In this document: in pieces, positions 60,201-64,000 of the stretch
Layout of the letters: every line of letters starts with the position of its first letter
Position numbering within the stretch: the stretch's first letter is position 1
Source: Lamellibrachia satsuma
Lineage: Eukaryota; Annelida; Polychaeta; Sabellida; Siboglinidae
Direction of reading: 5' to 3'
Assembly (NCBI GenBank): GCA_033239005.1
Contig: BSQZ01000026.1
Span: 2,439,001 to 2,503,000 of the forward strand
Length of the DNA stretch: 64,000 nucleotides
Notes under the pieces: generated by a model
What the model saw: the letters and a program-made list of their open reading frames with translations, nothing else
Databases searched by the model: none
Told to the model about the DNA's origin: nothing
Program-made: the position numbers and the translations under genes

Positions 60201-63200
60201 TTAATATGTCAGTCCTGAGTTAAACGGAGAATTGACCAGAATCTCACACTTTTAGAACACATCCTGAGTAAACTACTGGCATGACATTCTTAATTTTAGT
60301 TGCGTATGGTTAGTTTTTTCTCTTAGGTGCATAGCCCCAAAACCATAACTTTTGTTTTGCCTTAAATTTACCAAATGTTACCCAATTTGTATTAACTTTG
60401 ACATAAACATTTATGTAATACATTCATTTGAGTAATTTTCTTTGAGACAGTGTTTGTGTTTGAACCATTGAAAATAAATTTGCCTTTGAATAAATGTAAA
60501 ATATTTATAAATAGTTTCTCACTAAGGAATCTCTACAGTTACAATGCTGGAAAGAATATTTCCAAGAAATCTTGAATAGGCCTCCACCGGATTCAATCCC
60601 AGACATTGAGGAAACAACTGAAGACCTTAACATTAATTGTGGTAGGATATCCAGAGGAGATCAAGAGAGCCATAAAAAAGCTGAAGCTAGGCAAAGCATC
60701 TGGAATTGACAATATACCATCTGATGTCTTAAAAGCTGATATTGGTGTCACCACAGATGTTTCATACAGCCTGCTAAATGAGATCTGGGATAAAGAGGAA
60801 ATACCAACTGAGTGGAAGACGGGTATGCTAGTTACGATCCCCAAGAAAGGCAATCTCAGTGAATGTAAAAACTGGAGAGGGATCATGCTTCTATCAGTGC
60901 CCAGTAAAATTCTCTGCCGCATCATCCTGGATAGGATACAAGAAACAGTTGAAAGAAGTTAAGAAAGGAACAAGCTGGCTTTAGAAAGGATAAATCCTGC
61001 ACATATCATATTGCTACACTAAGGATTATTGCAATGCATTGAATGGCAGAGTTCCCTTTACATAAACTTTGTGGACTTAGAAAAATAATCTGATAGTATA
61101 GATAGGACAGTTCTATGGAAGCTCCCGAGGCACTATGGTTTTTTGTAACCCTAATATAGAACGAAGGTTTCACTGGTCATGTCATCTTTAATGGACAAGT
61201 TTCAGAGGGCTTCCAAATTGGAACTGGAGTACGACAGGGCTGCTTGCTATCTCCACTGCTCTTTCTCATAGCCATAGACTGGACAATGAAAAGATCCACT
61301 GAACACCATCGTACTGGGATCCAGTGGAACTTGTTCTCACAACTAGAAGACCTGGATTTTGCAGATGATCTAGCACTACTCTCAGAAACCCATAAACACA
61401 TGGAACAAAAATGCTTCAAGAAAAAAGCAGCTAACTGGGTCTTAAGATCAATGTGGGAAAGACAAAGGTGATGAAAGTCAACATCAGATCCTCTGAACCC
61501 ATCTCACTAGAAAGTGGTACTGTTGAGGAAGTACAAGACTTCATCTACCTCAGAAGCAACATCAGTACAAATGGTGGAGCTGACAAAGATGTGGAACTAC
61601 GCATCAATAAAGGTTGCCATGCCTTCAGAACCCTACGCCCAGTGTGGCTCTCTTCCCAACTATCCATAAACAACAAGATCCGCATTTTCAACACCAACGT
61701 TAAACCGGTTCTTCTCTACGGCTGTGAAACGTGGAAAACTACTCAGTCTCTCAACAACAAACTCCAAGTCTTCATCAACAGTCGCCTCCGATACATCCTT
61801 AAGGTATGGTGGCCTAACAAAATATCAAATAAAGAGCTCTGGAAGAAAACCAAACAGGAAGAAATAAGCACTACAGTCAAGAGGAGAAAATGGAGCTGGT
61901 TTGGCCACACACTCAGAAAAGATCCAACAAATACAACCAAACAAGCACTGGACTATAACCCACAAGGAAGGGGAAGACATGGAAGGCCAAAGATCAATTG
62001 GAGACACTCAACACTACAAGATCTTGATAAAGTGGGGGTCACCTGGTAAGAGGCCAAAGCTCTAGCCCAGAGAGTGTGAGGGTGGAGAAACATGGTTAAC
62101 ACCCTATGCTCCTGAAGGGGCCAAGAGGATTAAGTAAGTAAGTAAGTAAGTAAGTGTCAAATGTACTTGATTCCCTTGTCTGGTATATTATGACCATTAT
62201 AAGAAGTATTTAATACAGTTCTTCACCATTTTTTTTACAAATATCTCTCTCACATATACCTGCTTATTTGCTAATAAATCATACTGCTTCCATTAACTAC
62301 TGCACTGTTTCATTGTTCTCTGCTATTTGTACATATTTGTACATAGTGCTTCCATTAGAATTCGCCACAAAATTGTTTAATTAAAAACACATTACTTCGG
62401 TTCTCTCAACACCGGCCACAATAATTTTATCACTACAGAAAAAGCAAACAATTTGTGTGTATGTGTGTGCAACTCAAATGTAGGAATACCATACCTTTCG
62501 ATTCTCAGTTTTGCCTGATTTCACTTCAACTTTCTCCGCCACTTTCTTCTGGGCACCCTTTGTAGCTTCTTTTTCAGTACCCTGTCATGGATCGGCAACA
62601 TTTCAGGCAATCAGTAGGACATTGATATAATAATGATTTACGCAGCTTCATAATGAAACACACCTTCTGGCATTGTTGAAATAGTATCATGTGAATTTTC
62701 AATTACGTTAGCATTAAGATACACTGAAGATATAATGTCCGGCCTCGCGGTGTGTGACGCTACAGTACGACAGGCCGGAATTCCAGCATTGGCTACGTTC
62801 ACCATTTAAATAGCTTTTATTCATAATTATCCACTAAGTGGAGCCACTTGTTATATATGGTTGTCATGGCGAATTAATTAGCTATTCGGTAGCAGCAATC
62901 GTTTATTATCACTCAATATCATTTTATGGAGATTTTCACGTTTTTTAATGATGGTTTATCAAAATCTAATAAGGCTGCAATAGCGGACGGCATTACTTCA
63001 ACTGACAATATACCGCCGTATGTTTAGGACAGATTATTTGATAGTTTTAGCGACGAATCTTTGTCGGATGTTGACAATTGAAATAACAATGATGTTAGCG
63101 AACTTAGCAACCAAGCCAAACGTTGAAATCGTGGTGAATATTCATATTCATAAAATGCATTTTTGTTGCTGTAATCTTGACTTGAAGTGATGCAGTCAAT

Positions 63201-63625
63201 TTTTTTGCATATTCACTGGGAATGCAGTATTCAGTGGTCACAGCAGATCAGGGCTGTAGTACTGAAATGGTTAAATGTTGAAGCTTCTAAAATGGAATAA
63301 TTCATGCTCCCTTTTAGGATGTGGTTCGCAGTCATTCCACTATGTACTGTCCAGCTGTAGTTTCATTCTTAGCACTGACCTTTTGACCTCACTCAATGTC
63401 GACCTAGTCCAAGCTACCAACAGTATAAACAAATCACCACACTAATTTTTCATACATCACTAATATCAGAACTGTACTCATAGAAGACATCGTCTCCGAT
63501 GACAGAAGGCAGCCACAGAGAGAAGAGGAAATAACAGACAGCGAAGGTATTACCTTCACCCCGACATCCTGTTTCTTTACCCCATCTGCATTGCCCTTCT
63601 TCTCTCCTCCAACCTCTCCTGTGCC
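57233..63625 (-). CDS. 3' part of a gene with Lys/Glu-rich coiled coil and Gln-rich VPVQ tail (4 exons)
   Basis: Minus-strand exons, all phase 0 with GT-AG borders: 63554-63625 (GTGEVGGEKKGNADGVKKQD), 62495-62581 (GTEKEATKGAQKKVAEKVEV), 59658-59825 (DVDKKKDTNAEAKILLKELK, then QEKLIEQQKEIIQELKQHQK) and 57233-58027 with the stop. At least 373 residues; the start lies beyond the window. The third exon has a clear heptad pattern of about 45 residues. The last exon encodes 264 residues, roughly thirty VPVQ-(Q)n units ending FDPQNIVNFQP. The LxEQQKEIIxELKQHQKEAH segment reminds me of the cytosolic tail of SLC38A10-type transporters in invertebrates, but no transmembrane exon is here to confirm it, so I leave the symbol empty. 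A RTE/Nimb-like LINE occupies the intron 59826-62494. Confidence 0.7.
58855..59478. repeat. Minisatellite of about 42-46 bp (GGGCCATGGCCCCC)
   Basis: Fourteen or so units of GGGGAGACAGGCATTGGGCC ATGGCCCCCATTGGTGTATT TA, the first ones alternating with a CCTCATCCTCATTAGTGCAT variant to make a dimeric unit of about 92 bp. The GGGCCATGGCCC core is palindromic. It lies in an intron of the minus-strand gene. Confidence 0.9.
59535..59657 (-). repeat. Three tandem copies of a splice donor, 37-bp unit
   Basis: On the minus strand the exon end GCGCAGCG is followed by GTAAGTAACAGGTTTGACTT then GGCCCCCCAACAAAGG. Two further units follow, each restarting with GTAAGTCAC, at about 37-base spacing. Every unit offers a consensus 5' splice site. 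Confidence 0.85.
60020..60370 (-). repeat. Dispersed repeat, inverted copy of 17,090-17,330
   Basis: TGTGCATGCGCTTATCGCTT then ATACTGGTTAATATGTCAGT and CTTAGGTGCATAGCCCCAAA then ACCATAACTTTTGTTTTGCC are the reverse complement of the ZZEF1 intron repeat, in the expected order. It ends about 165 bases before the LINE. Confidence 0.7.
60535..62156 (+). mobile_element. RTE/Nimb-like LINE, 5'-truncated and inactivated
   Basis: Plus-strand RT coding begins CWKEYFQEILNRPPP. It continues with AIKKLKLGKASGIDNIPSDV, WKTGMLVTIPKKGN and NWRGIMLLSVPSKIL (RT blocks 1-3), then breaks at stops near 60,960. It resumes with GVRQGCLLSPLLFLIAIDW and the catalytic FADDLALL at about 61,357, shifts frame at 61,450, and reads 198 codons to the end, including VLLYGCETWKTT and RRKWSWFGHTLRKDP. 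The tail is an AAGT microsatellite (62,132-62,155), typical of RTE-like and some I/Nimb elements. Multiple stops and frame changes mean it is dead. It is antisense to the minus-strand host gene. Confidence 0.9.
62582..63553. other. Intron of the minus-strand gene without recognised feature
   Basis: No coding motif, tandem array or element terminus seen. Confidence 0.45.
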
Positions 63626-64000
63626 CTGTTGCGATAAAAGTGATGCTTCAAACTCAAGTTTAAGTTATTGTTTATTCAATCATTACATGCCTTAAATAAA
63701 CTGTACAAATCGAACCATGAAACGTGTTTATCATTATCAACAGCATAACATTTTGTGAAACCATCATGGAACAGCACTTTTATCTGATGACTATGAAAAG
63801 GGTTATTTTAATCCATGAAACTAAAAACATAACTTTACTTTTTAAGGTGGTACCGCATGTGACATGTATGAACATTCTCACCTTAACTACCAAAACCTAG
63901 AATTGTTCATCTCATGTGACGTGTATGAACATTTTCATCATAACTACCAAGACCTAGAATTGTTCATCTCATGTGACGTGTATGAACATTCTCATCATAA
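63626..64000. other. Intron of the minus-strand gene; short duplication
   Basis: ATGTGACGTGTATGAACATT occurs three times between 63,860 and 63,990 with spacing of about 70 bases (TCATCATAACTACC, then AAGACCTAGAATTGTTCATC). Confidence 0.6.

Overview
The window is nuclear DNA of an animal: AT-rich, split by GT-AG introns, and loaded with minisatellites, LINE, SINE and MITE-like elements. The gene content and the insect-like N-terminus of its ATP synthase subunit f point to an invertebrate, probably a protostome and most likely a lophotrochozoan such as a mollusc. That placement is inference; no species can be named.

Region by region. (1) 1-30,923, plus strand: the 3' half of ZZEF1, read as 33 phase-consistent exons encoding about 1,339 residues, including two tandem ZZ zinc fingers, and ending in a stop at 30,921-30,923. 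Its introns hold CR1-like LINE fragments, a tRNA-type SINE, MITE-like repeats and at least nine minisatellites. (2) 31-42.7 kb: intergenic. It contains a decayed minus-strand coding remnant, a LINE 3' end, a SINE, a 24-bp minisatellite, one of two inverted copies of an element with a small membrane-protein-like ORF, and a minus-strand gene end of uncertain family (38,477-39,947). (3) 42.7-47.1 kb: a 4.3-kb satellite of 29/35-bp units with an internal duplication of about 2.1 kb. (4) 47.07-48.17 kb: two exons of a broken KIF21-type kinesin motor lacking its switch II motif. (5) 48.2-51.2 kb: a TG microsatellite and CCATGG-rich palindromic repeats interrupted by a small inverted-repeat element. 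(6) 51,260-55,169, plus strand: a complete four-exon ATP synthase subunit f gene (ATP5MF, 110 aa). (7) 57,233-63,625, minus strand: the 3' part of a gene encoding a Lys/Glu coiled coil and a 264-residue Gln-rich VPVQ tail. A RTE/Nimb-like LINE sits in one of its introns.

There is no operon-like logic; the genes are independent housekeeping or unknown loci. The most unusual feature is structural. Several intronic tandem arrays begin or end exactly at splice sites, or are made of copies of a splice junction. One ZZEF1 intron is a tandem array from donor to acceptor, another carries four degraded copies of its own acceptor plus the start of the exon, and the unrelated minus-strand gene repeats its own donor. 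Four otherwise unrelated arrays share a 37-bp unit. This suggests a process that seeds tandem duplication at exon-intron borders.
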